A program made the translations under genes and the position numbers. DNA of 64,000 nt from Rhodobacteraceae bacterium UBA6213 (lineage in GTDB: Bacteria; Pseudomonadota; Alphaproteobacteria; Rhodobacterales; Rhodobacteraceae): positions 379,719-443,718 of the forward strand of contig DISJ01000009.1 in assembly GCA_002421605.1 (NCBI GenBank). The letters run 5' to 3'. Under the pieces are notes generated by a model. The model was not told the origin of the DNA, did not search any database, and was given only the letters and a program-made list of their open reading frames with translations. Positions 16,392 through 24,476 of this stretch are shown in pieces (positions within the stretch are counted from its first letter, which is position 1; every line of letters begins with the position of its first letter).

Positions 16392-17300
16392 CTAGCCAAT
16401 GGCAGGCGCGGGGTCAAGCGGGGCGCGAAAGCCAGCGGCCAATGCGTCGAGCACTAGGCGCACGCGTGGGTTGGCGCGCAGCGGTTCAGCCACGGCCAGC
16501 CAAATCGGCATCGCCGGCAGATCGACAAAGGCGGCGACACGTTCCACCAGCGGGTCGGCATCGCCCACGCGCGTCTGCATACCCCCCAAGCCGCAGCCTG
16601 CGCGCACGAGGTTCCAATACACTACCTGGTCATCGCAGCGGGTGCCAAAAAAGCTGCGATCAACTTTGATGCCCTGCGACGCCATCGTACGCAAAATCAA
16701 GTCGGATCGGTCGAACCCCACCCACGCCAGCTGCATCAATGCCTCGATCGACTCGGGCCGCCCGGCGCGATCGAGGTAGCTGCGCGCACCATAAAGCCCG
16801 AGCGGCAGATCAGTCACATGGCGGGCGGCGACCTCATGCTCGGTTGGGCGATACATACGCACCGCAATGTCTGCTTCGCGGAACATCAGGTTGTCGCTTG
16901 TGTCCGACGCGGTCAGGTCAATCTCGATTTCGGGGTGTGCGGCGCGCAACCGTGCTACGATCGGCGGCAGCAGATGGTGCGAAACGATCCGGCTGGCGGA
17001 AATACGCACCGCCCCCGCCAGCCCCGCTCCTTGCGCAGCTGCCGCCAGCGCCAGCCGCTCGGCCGCCTCGCGCATGGCGCGCGCGTGTGGCAGCAGAGAC
17101 AGCGTTGCTTGCGTTGGTTGCAGCCCGTCAGAGGCGCGGGTGAACAGCGGCTGCCCAAGACTGGCCTCCAACGCGTGAACATGACGGCCAAGAGTGGGCT
17201 GGCTCAGCCCAAGCTCGCGCGCCGCAGCAGACAGCGAGCCTGCCTCGGCTACCGCTAGCAAGCTGCGCAACAGGGTCCAATCGGCAGGTGGGTTGGTCAT
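16392..17300 (-). CDS. LysR-family transcriptional regulator
   Basis: A 302-residue regulator with the N-terminal LysR helix-turn-helix (LAVAEAGSLSAAARELGLSQ, then PTLGRHVHALE) and a periplasmic-binding-protein-like effector domain (AVRISASRIVSHHLLPPIVA). It is divergent from the epimerase-like gene, the classic arrangement of a LysR protein and its target, and a palindrome overlaps its own start codon. It lies 33 bases upstream of leuB on the same strand, but LysR regulators seldom control leuB in this order, so the epimerase-like gene is the likelier target. Confidence 0.9.
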   Translation of the reverse strand: MTNPPADWTLLRSLLAVAEAGSLSAAARELGLSQPTLGRHVHALEASLGQPLFTRASDGLQPTQATLSLLPHARAMREAAERLALAAAAQGAGLAGAVRISASRIVSHHLLPPIVARLRAAHPEIEIDLTASDTSDNLMFREADIAVRMYRPTEHEVAARHVTDLPLGLYGARSYLDRAGRPESIEALMQLAWVGFDRSDLILRTMASQGIKVDRSFFGTRCDDQVVYWNLVRAGCGLGGMQTRVGDADPLVERVAAFVDLPAMPIWLAVAEPLRANPRVRLVLDALAAGFRAPLDPAPAIG

Positions 17301-17312
17301 TCATAAATGAAT
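17299..17312. promoter_or_regulatory. palindrome overlapping the LysR start codon
   Basis: ATTCAT-AA-ATGAAT, a perfect 6+6 inverted repeat with a 2-base centre, covers the start of the LysR gene in an 86-base divergent gap. AT-rich dyads of this kind in divergent gaps are typical LysR contact sites and would allow autoregulation. Confidence 0.5.
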
Positions 17313-17386
17313 ACCAGATCGGCGTTTTCGGGCAATGGAAAAACAGTCGCAAAAGGTCGATTTAGCTATCAGCAACGAAGGAGGCA

Positions 17387-18265
17387 ATGATGCGTAGCAA
17401 GAAAGCATTAGTACTGGGCGCGGGCGGCAACTTTGGCGGCGCGGCAGCGGCGGCACTAGCGGCGGCAGGTTGGCAAGTAGCGCGGTATCAGCGCGGCACC
17501 GACATGGCAGCGGCGGCAGCGGGCACCGAGCTGATCGTCAATGGCCTCAACCCGCCAAATTACCATGCTTGGGCTCAGCTTATCCCCGAAATCACCACTT
17601 CGGTTCTGGCCGCAGGAAAAGCTTGTGGTGCCACCATTCTGGTGCCAGGCAACGTCTATGTGTTTGGCACACAGCCCGGGCCGTGGGGTGCGGGCACGCC
17701 GCATCGCCCCGTGGCGCGAAAAGGCAAAATCCGCGCCGAAATGGAAGCGCGCTACCGCGAGGCGGGCGAACGTGGCCAGAAGACCATCATCTTGCGGGCG
17801 GGCGACTTTGTAGCGGCCACGAACCCCGGTACGATTATGAATATTCTGATGCTCAAGGGCATCGCCAAGGGCAAGCTTACCGCACTTGGCGCGCCAGCGG
17901 CGCCCCATGCTTGGGCTGATCTGTCAGACCTTGGGCGCGGGGTGGCAGCGCTGGCCGATCAGTTGCCCACGTTGCCCGCCTTTAACGACATCGGATTTGC
18001 CGGGCTGACGTTTTCTGCCAACGACCTAGCGGCCGAGGCGGCGCGTCGTTTGCAGCGGCCGGTAACTCTTAAGCAGTTTCCGTGGTGGGCGCTGCGACTC
18101 GCCGCGCCGGTCTGGGAACTGGGCCGAGAACTGGGCGAGATGCGTTATCTTTACGACACGCCGCACAGCATCGACGGCAGCGATTTTGCGCGCCTTGTAC
18201 CCGGCTTCGCGACGAAGACGCTGGCGCAGGTGGTGGACGAGCATATGACCACGCGGGGGCTTTAG
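17387..18265 (+). CDS. NAD(P)-binding epimerase-like protein
   Basis: A 292-residue protein with an N-terminal Rossmann nucleotide loop (ALVLGAGGNFGGAAAAALAA) and the layout of atypical extended short-chain dehydrogenases. A Tyr-containing GNVYVFG segment stands near residue 92, where the family has its active-site region. Two adjacent ATGs (17387, 17390) are possible; the second is better spaced from AAGGAGG. It is divergent from the LysR gene and probably under its control. The substrate cannot be read; a sugar or isoflavone-reductase-like activity would be a guess. Confidence 0.8.
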   Translation: MMRSKKALVLGAGGNFGGAAAAALAAAGWQVARYQRGTDMAAAAAGTELIVNGLNPPNYHAWAQLIPEITTSVLAAGKACGATILVPGNVYVFGTQPGPWGAGTPHRPVARKGKIRAEMEARYREAGERGQKTIILRAGDFVAATNPGTIMNILMLKGIAKGKLTALGAPAAPHAWADLSDLGRGVAALADQLPTLPAFNDIGFAGLTFSANDLAAEAARRLQRPVTLKQFPWWALRLAAPVWELGRELGEMRYLYDTPHSIDGSDFARLVPGFATKTLAQVVDEHMTTRGL

Positions 18266-18280
18266 CCGCCGCGCGGTGCC

Positions 18281-19381
18281 CTAGGGCAGCTCGATGTCAA
18301 CCCAAACCAGCCGATGCCGCGAGGCAGCGGTTGCGGCTTCGGCTAGCGGCGCGCCCGGCGCGGGCCAGACGACGCCAGCGCCGCGCACCAGAAGCCCTGA
18401 CGAGGGAAGCACATAATCGACCCTGCGATTGCCCAAATCACTCGTTTCGGGCCAATCGACGGTATCAAGCGCGGGGTCACCTGACTGCGTGCTGTTCGGC
18501 CCACCTTGGGCCGTTGCGGCAGCCACCGCGCCCGCGCTGACGGGGCGAGGATCTTGCAGTGCTGGGTGCGAAAGCAGCGCGCGCAGCGCCTCGGGCCGCC
18601 CTTCGCCGTCAATCGGGTCGAGGTTCGCGTCACCCAGCACCACGAAAGGTGCCGATGGCGGTGCAAGCGGCAGCGCGCCTTCAATGTAACGCAGCCAAAA
18701 CGCCGCCTCGTCATGGTTGCGCCGCCCGTTCAGGTCTTCTGGCCCGTCAAAAACTGGCGGTGTCGCCAGAAAGGCGAACACATGCAGCGCCTCACCCGAT
18801 GGCAAACGCAGCGGAACATCCCAGTGACCCATGCTCGAAAGTCGCAGCTTGGCGGCGAGTTCGGGTTCCAATCCGGCGCCGGGCAACAGCGCATCTGGCA
18901 GATCGCGCCAAAGAAACGATGTAAAATCGCGCGCGTCATCGTCGATGATCGGAAGGCGGCTTAGCAACGCCATGCCGCCCTCGCCTGTAAAGCGCCCGTA
19001 GCCCTGCGCATCACGCGGCCCGCCTAGCCGCCCGTCGCCGTTCAGATCAAACCCGGTGGGCAGGCCCGCATTGGGGCGCGGCGCGTAAAGGTGGCCATAG
19101 CCCGCGCCCGCCGCCGCCAAACCCGCCTCAAGCGCAGAAAGCGCGAGCATTTCGTGGTCCCAATCCATGCCGGTCAGCAACAGCACGTCCGGCGAGGTGG
19201 CGGCGATGACTTCGATCACGGTGGCAAGCTGTCTTGAGGTGCCGCGCTGCAAGTCTTGCAGCAAAAGCCCCGGCCCATCGCGGCTGAGATCGGCGTTGTA
19301 GGTGGCAATGCGCAATGTCTCGCCGTTCGCCGGAAGCGCAAGCAAAGCTGCCGCGACCCCAGCAACCCAGACCTGCATCAC
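18281..19381 (-). CDS. secreted endonuclease/exonuclease/phosphatase-family protein
   Basis: A 366-residue protein with a signal peptide (VAGVAAALLALPANGETL). An EEP fold follows, with the expected motifs: RIATYNADLS near 24, LGDANLDPIDG in the middle, NRRVDYVLPS and a final SRHRLVWVDI. The catalytic Asp, Asn and His positions all appear present. Relatives include DNase I-like nucleases and phosphodiesterases, many secreted by marine bacteria, perhaps for phosphorus scavenging. It overlaps the stop of the upstream membrane-protein gene by four bases and is translated after it. Confidence 0.85.
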   Translation of the reverse strand: MMQVWVAGVAAALLALPANGETLRIATYNADLSRDGPGLLLQDLQRGTSRQLATVIEVIAATSPDVLLLTGMDWDHEMLALSALEAGLAAAGAGYGHLYAPRPNAGLPTGFDLNGDGRLGGPRDAQGYGRFTGEGGMALLSRLPIIDDDARDFTSFLWRDLPDALLPGAGLEPELAAKLRLSSMGHWDVPLRLPSGEALHVFAFLATPPVFDGPEDLNGRRNHDEAAFWLRYIEGALPLAPPSAPFVVLGDANLDPIDGEGRPEALRALLSHPALQDPRPVSAGAVAAATAQGGPNSTQSGDPALDTVDWPETSDLGNRRVDYVLPSSGLLVRGAGVVWPAPGAPLAEAATAASRHRLVWVDIELP

Positions 19382-20247
19382 GCGCGCGCCAACAGGTCTT
19401 TGGGCCGGGTGCCGACCTGTTGCTGTGCCTTAATCATATCGGCAACACGGCCCATGGCGATACCACGCATGAACAGACTGGCCGGAAGGTATGCCCAGGC
19501 AGTGATTGTCCAGATCAGGGTTAGGGGCGACGAGAATGAAATCGGCGCAAACACGCTGGCCACGGTTTTCACCGCCACCGGCACAAGAAATGGCAGCAGA
19601 AAGCCAAGCGCCACGTTGAGCATTGCATCACGACGCAGCCGGGCAACCACATCGGCACCAGCCGTGGGGTCGAATGTAGGAAGGTTTACCCAGACGTTGA
19701 AACCACCGGAGCTGTTCGGCCAACCCATGGTGCGCAGGATAACGACAAAGTAGCCAAGCGATGTCAACGAGATGACATAGCTCAGCCCTGCGGCGGTGCG
19801 TACCAGTGAGACATGCTCTGCGCTGCTGTCTGGCGGCAGCAACAGTACCAGCAGCCGCACCGGGCTATAGGGAAGGTCGATAGAGCGCGCCACCGCCGCC
19901 CCCGTTGCCTCGACAAAGTTGCTGAGCGTGGTAGGCTCGCTCGTGTTGAGCATCAATGTGGTCAGCAGGAACACGCTGGCCAGAAGTGCGATGAAGCGGA
20001 TGCGGTTGAAGGGCGGCGCATCGCGGAACTCGACTAGCCCGGGATAGACGGAGGCGTATTCGAAAAACGTCAGCAGTGCACCGAACAGCGCGATCAGCGC
20101 GGTGATCTGCTTGGTGTCCGGGCCCAAGCCCGGAAGCATCAGGGCCGGCATAGCGACGACCAGCGCCACAAGTATGGCGCGCAAAAACGCCCCTGCCAGC
20201 CGACTGACCACTGCCCCTATCCCTTGCCATGCCCGGGGGCAGCGCAT
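19378..20247 (-). CDS. membrane protein of unknown function
   Basis: A 289-residue protein with about six hydrophobic segments (AFLRAILVALVVAMPALML near the start, then ITALIALFGALLTFFEYAS, IALLASVFLLTTLML and others). I recognise no family. The ATG at 20247 has a poor ribosome site; a GTG 36 bases inside (VVSRLAGAF), with AGGGGC close before it, is an alternative. Its stop overlaps the start of the secreted EEP protein by four bases, so the two probably serve one process at the cell envelope. A strong terminator separates it from leuD. Confidence 0.75.
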   Translation of the reverse strand: MRCPRAWQGIGAVVSRLAGAFLRAILVALVVAMPALMLPGLGPDTKQITALIALFGALLTFFEYASVYPGLVEFRDAPPFNRIRFIALLASVFLLTTLMLNTSEPTTLSNFVEATGAAVARSIDLPYSPVRLLVLLLPPDSSAEHVSLVRTAAGLSYVISLTSLGYFVVILRTMGWPNSSGGFNVWVNLPTFDPTAGADVVARLRRDAMLNVALGFLLPFLVPVAVKTVASVFAPISFSSPLTLIWTITAWAYLPASLFMRGIAMGRVADMIKAQQQVGTRPKDLLARA

Positions 20248-20416
20248 CGCCGCGCCCCTATTGCCGTTTCTTTTCCGCCGATTAAGACGGTCTGCCTCAT
20301 TTTGGCCATGAAAATGCCCGATTTGCTATGCCGTGGCAACATCTTGTTAACTATAGTGTTTCTATTGGGGCATTTTGACGAAACAACTGGTGCGGCATTG
20401 CATCAAACTTGGTGCA

Positions 20417-20453
20417 ATAAAAAGGCCGCCTAGGTTGTTTCCAACCCGGCGGC
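20417..20453 (-). terminator. rho-independent terminator of leuC-leuD
   Basis: On the minus strand a GCCGCC-GGGTTG stem pairs with CAACC-TA-GGCGGC around a GAAA loop, followed by CTTTTTATT. This is a textbook intrinsic terminator 27 bases past the leuD stop. The remaining 20248-20416 is AT-richer than its surroundings and may hold the promoter of the membrane-protein gene. Confidence 0.9.
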
Positions 20454-20479
20454 ACAAGATGTTGTGTTCAAAGCGGTTT

Positions 20480-21085
20480 TCAGACCCATGGTCGGGACTG
20501 GGTCGCCTGTGTCTCAAACGTGTCGATGGCGCTAACTTTTTCCAAAGTCAGACCGATATCATCGAGTCCGTTCAGCAGGCAGTGCTTTTTGAAGGCATCA
20601 ACCTCAAAGTGAAATACCTGCCCGTCAGAGCTGGTCACCGTTTGCGCCGCAAGGTCCACGCTCATGCGGGCGTTAGCGCCTTTTTGGGCGTCTGCCATCA
20701 GCGTTGCTACTGCCTCGGGTGGCAGCACAATCGGCAGGATGCCGTTCTTGAAGCAGTTGTTGAAGAAGATGTCCGCGAACGAGGTCGAAACCACCGCACG
20801 AATGCCGAAATCCAAAAGCGCCCAAGGCGCATGTTCGCGCGACGAGCCGCAACCGAAGTTGTCGCCCGCCACAAGAATCTCGGCTTTGCGATAAGCGGGT
20901 TTGTTCAGCACAAAATCTGGGATTTCAGCCCCATCTTGGGTGAATCGCATTTCGTCAAACAGGTTCTTGCCAAGGCCGGTGCGGGCGATGGTTTTGAGGA
21001 ACTGTTTTGGGATGATCATATCGGTGTCGATATTGACCAGCGGCATGGGCGCGGCGATGCCGGTGAGTGTGGTGAACTTTTCCAT
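20480..21085 (-). CDS. leuD: 3-isopropylmalate dehydratase small subunit
   Basis: A 201-residue subunit of isopropylmalate isomerase, which converts 2- to 3-isopropylmalate in leucine synthesis. Family motifs MPLVNIDTDMIIPKQFLK and GCGSSREHAPWALLDFGIRA are intact and length is normal. Its ATG overlaps the leuC stop by one base (TAATG), so the two subunits are translated together. A strong terminator closes the operon. Confidence 0.97.
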   Translation of the reverse strand: MEKFTTLTGIAAPMPLVNIDTDMIIPKQFLKTIARTGLGKNLFDEMRFTQDGAEIPDFVLNKPAYRKAEILVAGDNFGCGSSREHAPWALLDFGIRAVVSTSFADIFFNNCFKNGILPIVLPPEAVATLMADAQKGANARMSVDLAAQTVTSSDGQVFHFEVDAFKKHCLLNGLDDIGLTLEKVSAIDTFETQATQSRPWV

Positions 21086-22494
21086 TACATCATCTCCCGA
21101 ACGTCAGTGAGGTGCCCGGTGATTGCCGCGGCTGCTGCCATTGCGGGGCTCATCAGGTGGGTGCGCCCGCCGCGGCCCTGTCGGCCTTCAAAGTTGCGGT
21201 TGCTTGTGGCGGCGCAGCGTTCGCCGGGGGCAAGCTGGTCGGGGTTCATCGCAAGGCACATCGAGCACCCGGCAAGGCGCCATTCCATGCCTGCATCAAG
21301 GAAGATCTGCGCCAGACCTTCTTCTTCGGCCTGCGCGCGCACAAGACCCGAGCCCGGCACCACCATCGCGCGCAGCCCCGGCTTGATCTTCTTGCCCTTC
21401 AGGATCGCGGCGGCAGCCCGCAGGTCTTCGATCCGGCCGTTGGTGCAAGAGCCGATGAACACCGTATCAATTTTGATGTCGGTCAGCTTCATGCCCGGCG
21501 TCAGGTCCATATAGGCAAGGCTGCGTTCCGCGGCCTCGACCTTGCCTCCGGCAAAGTCGGTTGCGGCGGGCACGGTGCCGGTGATCGGCAGCACGTCTTC
21601 GGGGCTGGTGCCCCAGGTGACGACCGGGGCGATATCTTCTCCGCGCAAGGTGACCACCTTGTCAAACTGCGCGTCCGCATCGGTTTTCAGCGTTTTCCAC
21701 CAGGCCAGCGCGGCTTCCCACTGCGCACCCTTGGGCGCGTGCGGGCGGCCCATGACATAGGCAAAGGTCTTTTCGTCCGGCGCGATCAGCCCGGCGCGGG
21801 CGCCACCTTCAATCGCCATGTTGCAGACGGTCATGCGCCCTTCCATGGAAAGGTCTTCGATGGCGGTGCCGCAATATTCGATCACATAGCCTGTGCCGCC
21901 AGCGGTGCCGGTGGCGCCGATGACCGAAAGGGTGATGTCCTTGGCGGTCACGCCGGGGCGCAGGTGGCCGGTGATTTCGACCTTCATGTTCTTTGATTTC
22001 TTCTGGATCAGGGTCTGTGTGGCCAGAACGTGCTCCACCTCGGATGTGCCGATCCCGTGCGCCAGCGCGCCGAAAGCGCCGTGTGTTGCGGTGTGACTGT
22101 CGCCGCAAACCACGGTCATGCCCGGCAGGGTCCAGCCTTGCTCGGGGCCGACGATATGCACGATTCCTTGGCGCACGTCGGAAACCGGGTAATAGACCAC
22201 GCCGAAATCGCGCGCGTTCTTGTCGAGCGCGTCAACCTGAATGCGGCTCTCTTCGTTTGCGATCACGCCCGAAACGCGGTCAAGCGTGGTGGGCACGTTG
22301 TGATCGGGCACAGCGATGGTCTTTTCGGGGGCGCGCACTTTGCGGCCTGCAAGGCGCAGACCCTCAAAAGCCTGCGGGCTGGTCACCTCGTGCACGAGGT
22401 GGCGGTCTATATAGAGCAGGCAGGTGCCGTCGTCCGAGGTGGAAACGACGTGGGCATCCCAGATCTTGTCATAGAGGGTTTTCGGGCCGATCAT
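21085..22494 (-). CDS. leuC: 3-isopropylmalate dehydratase large subunit
   Basis: A 469-residue aconitase-superfamily subunit that holds the 4Fe-4S cluster. The iron-sulfur ligands appear as VFIGSCTNGRIEDL and AGCSMCLAMNPD, and CGDSHTATHGAFGALAHGIG is intact. It forms the isomerase with leuD. The start (MIGPKTLYDKIWDAH) is well conserved though its ribosome site is weak. About 50-70 bases upstream a GC-rich hairpin could be an attenuator or leader structure. Confidence 0.97.
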   Translation of the reverse strand: MIGPKTLYDKIWDAHVVSTSDDGTCLLYIDRHLVHEVTSPQAFEGLRLAGRKVRAPEKTIAVPDHNVPTTLDRVSGVIANEESRIQVDALDKNARDFGVVYYPVSDVRQGIVHIVGPEQGWTLPGMTVVCGDSHTATHGAFGALAHGIGTSEVEHVLATQTLIQKKSKNMKVEITGHLRPGVTAKDITLSVIGATGTAGGTGYVIEYCGTAIEDLSMEGRMTVCNMAIEGGARAGLIAPDEKTFAYVMGRPHAPKGAQWEAALAWWKTLKTDADAQFDKVVTLRGEDIAPVVTWGTSPEDVLPITGTVPAATDFAGGKVEAAERSLAYMDLTPGMKLTDIKIDTVFIGSCTNGRIEDLRAAAAILKGKKIKPGLRAMVVPGSGLVRAQAEEEGLAQIFLDAGMEWRLAGCSMCLAMNPDQLAPGERCAATSNRNFEGRQGRGGRTHLMSPAMAAAAAITGHLTDVREMM

Positions 22495-22540
22495 GGCATT
22501 CTCGCTAGCTGGCGGAAAGGGGAAACGGGCGGCATGGGTT

Positions 22541-22563
22541 TGACCCCGGCGGGGGCCGGGTCA
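22541..22563 (-). promoter_or_regulatory. GC-rich hairpin in the leuC leader
   Basis: TGACCC-C-GGC-GGGG-GCC-GGGTCA forms a near-perfect hairpin with one bulge, about 47-69 bases upstream of the leuC ATG. On the minus strand its first bases are the stop codon of a 28-codon ORF. This arrangement is compatible with attenuation or translational coupling, but no T-run follows. Confidence 0.4.
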
Positions 22564-22647
22564 GGCGCGTGCGCGTATCGTCCGGCTGTCGCCGAAAAAC
22601 CGCCAAGGCAGGCGGGCGCGGTCATCCATGTCGAAAAAGCGGATCAT
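22561..22647 (-). CDS. candidate 28-residue leader peptide upstream of leuC
   Basis: ATG at 22647 opens a 28-codon frame encoding an Arg-rich peptide that starts MIRFFDMDDRARLPWRFFG and ends IRARA. Seven of 28 residues are Arg and only one is Leu. Its TGA is the first arm of the leuC leader hairpin. Codon use resembles real genes here, but there is no visible ribosome site and it overlaps another small ORF in antisense. It could be a leader peptide or chance. Confidence 0.3.
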   Translation of the reverse strand: MIRFFDMDDRARLPWRFFGDSRTIRARA

Positions 22648-22765
22648 GGAGGCGTTCTACGCGGGATTTCGCGTGCAGGCAATATGCGGCGGGGGTTGCG
22701 GCGGGGGCGGCGGTCCGGTATCGGGTCCGGTCCCCGGTGTTGAGATTCTGGCCTCTCGATGCTAG
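22628..22765 (+). CDS. candidate 45-residue Gly/Cys-rich small protein
   Basis: ATG at 22628 to TAG at 22765 encodes 45 residues: a basic start (MSKKRIMEAFYAGFRVQAIC), a run of glycines broken by Cys (GGGCGGGGG), then PVSGPVPGVEILASRC. Cys falls at 20, 24 and 45. The basic amphipathic head and Gly/Cys tail are not typical of random GC-rich frames. It lies 48 bases upstream of rsfS on the same strand. The ribosome site is poor and it is antisense to the 28-codon frame, so only one of them is likely real. Confidence 0.35.
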   Translation: MSKKRIMEAFYAGFRVQAICGGGCGGGGGPVSGPVPGVEILASRC

Positions 22766-22813
22766 CAAGGGGCTGCCCGGCGCCGGGGGATGATGGCGCG
22801 ATAGCTGGAGGAC

Positions 22814-23239
22814 TTGGTCCTGACCCATTCTGATCCCGCGACCGGCCTGCCGGTCGGCCCGCGCCCGGCACAAGCCGCCGCCGATTATACCGCCACCGAG
22901 CTTCTGGCCCGCGTCATCGCCTCGATCGAGGATGACAAAGCCGAAGACGTGGTCCAGATCGACCTGCGCGGGCGTTCGTCGATTGCCGATTTCATGGTGA
23001 TCTGTTCGGGCCGTTCCTCGCGCCAGGTGGCTGCGATTGCCGACAAGCTGATAGACCGGATGAAAGCCGAGCTTGGGCTGGTTTGCCGCAGCGAAGGCAA
23101 GGAACAGGGCGACTGGGTGCTGATTGATGCGGGCGAAGTGATCGTTCACGTGTTCCGCCCCGAAGTGCGCGAGTTCTACCAGCTTGAAAAGCTGTGGCTG
23201 GGCGTGCCTTCGCCGATGGCTGGTCCGGGCGCTGCCTGA
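22814..23239 (+). CDS. rsfS: ribosome silencing factor RsfS
   Basis: A 141-residue RsfS/Iojap protein that binds ribosomal protein uL14 and blocks subunit joining when nutrients are short. The conserved core (KAEDVVQIDLRG, SIADFMVICSGRSSRQVAAI, GDWVLIDAGEVIVHVFRPEV, REFYQLEKLW) is intact. The start is unclear: TTG at 22814 is only 2 bases from GGAGG, while an in-frame CTG at 22820 has ideal 8-base spacing. No ATG precedes the core. Its stop overlaps the rlmH start by one base (TGATG). Confidence 0.93.
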   Translation: MVLTHSDPATGLPVGPRPAQAAADYTATELLARVIASIEDDKAEDVVQIDLRGRSSIADFMVICSGRSSRQVAAIADKLIDRMKAELGLVCRSEGKEQGDWVLIDAGEVIVHVFRPEVREFYQLEKLWLGVPSPMAGPGAA

Positions 23240-23709
23240 TGCGCGTGGCGATCGTTGCCGTGGGTCGGCTGCGCGCCGGGCCCGAGGCTGATCTGATCGC
23301 CGACTATCTCGACCGCTTCGGCAAGACCGGACGCAGCCTTGGGCTCGGCCCGGCGCAGGTGCTGGAGGTGGAAGACAAGAAGGGCGGCGGCATGGAGGCC
23401 GAGGCGGCGCTGTTGGAACGCGCCGCTCCTGGCGGGGCGTTGCTGATAACGCTCGACGAGCGCGGTGGGCTGCTAAGCTCGCCCGAGTTTGCCGGCAAGC
23501 TTGCCGGCTGGCGCGACGCGGGGCGGCAAGACGTGGCTTTTGTGATTGGCGGGGCGGATGGGCTGGCGCCCGCCTTGCGGGCCCGCGCCGATTTCAGCCT
23601 TAGCTTCGGGCGCATGGTCTGGCCGCATATGCTGGCCCGTGTGATGCTGGCCGAACAGCTTTACCGGGCGGCGACGATATTGGCGGGCGGGCCGTACCAC
23701 CGGGCGTGA
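23239..23709 (+). CDS. rlmH: 23S rRNA (pseudouridine-1915-N3)-methyltransferase RlmH
   Basis: A 156-residue SPOUT methyltransferase that methylates pseudouridine 1915 in helix 69 of 23S rRNA on the 70S ribosome. Visible: MRVAIVAVGRLRAGPEADLI at the start, LITLDERGGLLSS, the knot region FVIGGADGL and LSFGRMVWPHMLARVMLAEQ, and the C-terminal GGPYHR. It starts at the ATG overlapping the rsfS stop, the usual coupled pair in proteobacteria. Confidence 0.96.
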   Translation: MRVAIVAVGRLRAGPEADLIADYLDRFGKTGRSLGLGPAQVLEVEDKKGGGMEAEAALLERAAPGGALLITLDERGGLLSSPEFAGKLAGWRDAGRQDVAFVIGGADGLAPALRARADFSLSFGRMVWPHMLARVMLAEQLYRAATILAGGPYHRA

Positions 23710-23938
23710 AGAGGTCCGGATAAGCGACAGGTTTGGTCTCGACTCCTGCGGTTTGCCGGGCCATAGGTGCGCCAAAATGACGCTTGCAATCTTGCTATCG
23801 GCGTTCACACAAAGGTGGCAAAATTGATCCTGCGGGTGAGACGCCGACATTTCGGCTCGCGGCCTGCGACCGCGCTCCGCGCGGGTGGCGGGAAACCGGT
23901 CCATCTGCACAAGTTCTTCGTCGGAGGAGCGTTAAAAC

Positions 23939-24370
23939 ATGAAAAAGCTTCTGATGATTGCCATGCTTGCGCTGACAGCTTGCGCAACCGTTCCAAACAC
24001 ATTTGGAACGATGATTCCGGGTACGCTAACCTCGCTTTCTGATGGTTCGGTGCTGCCTATGGAGATCCAGGTAACGACAGGCTCGGGCAAGATCACCGCG
24101 ACCGACCCGCGCAATGGCGAGGTTTTCGCGGGCACCTATACCGCGATGATGGAAACGCAGGTTTTGCAACACTCGCAGCAGACCTTTCTAGGGCCGCAAG
24201 TTACGGGGCAGACGGTACAGACAAGCGGTCTGGCGGTTGGCTCGGCGGTACTGGTGGGCAACAAGGGCCATGTGCTGAACGTGACGATGACGATTAAACC
24301 CGGCAACCCGCCGCACGGTTTTGGCGAAGCGACCGACAATCGCGGCCAGAAATACAACCTGCAGTTCTAA
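23939..24370 (+). CDS. small predicted lipoprotein of unknown function
   Basis: A 143-residue protein with a type II signal peptide (MKKLLMIAMLALTACATV, lipobox LTAC). A strong GGAGGAG ribosome site precedes the ATG. The mature part is rich in Thr, Gly and Val, with a predicted beta-sheet character and no Cys beyond the lipid site. It has its own 229-base upstream gap, so it is probably expressed alone rather than with rsfS-rlmH. No family recognised. Confidence 0.8.
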   Translation: MKKLLMIAMLALTACATVPNTFGTMIPGTLTSLSDGSVLPMEIQVTTGSGKITATDPRNGEVFAGTYTAMMETQVLQHSQQTFLGPQVTGQTVQTSGLAVGSAVLVGNKGHVLNVTMTIKPGNPPHGFGEATDNRGQKYNLQF

Positions 24371-24409
24371 AGGGGTGTGTCTTGGCCCGATGCTCGGGGA
24401 ACGGTTGAA

Positions 24410-24456
24410 TCGGGCGTGGCGGGGCGCGAGGTTCGCCTCGCCCGAATCTGTCGGCG
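24410..24456. terminator. hairpin in the convergent gap after the lipoprotein
   Basis: TCGGGCG and CGCCCGA bracket an inner GAGG-TTCG-CCTC stem with a stable tetraloop-like turn. It lies 40 bases past the lipoprotein stop and could end its transcript. No T-run is visible. Confidence 0.4.
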
Positions 24457-24476
24457 CGCTTGCCGGCGGGTGCGAG

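Larger units (their letters stand above)
22495..22813. other. 319-base divergent gap between leuC and rsfS
   Basis: This is the only stretch over 300 bases without an established gene. It must hold the promoters of leuC (minus) and rsfS (plus). It also contains a GC-rich hairpin and two overlapping antisense small ORFs, listed separately. A GC-rich repeat-like patch (22690-22745) encodes the glycine run of the plus-strand ORF. No clear -35/-10 pair is visible. Confidence 0.6.
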
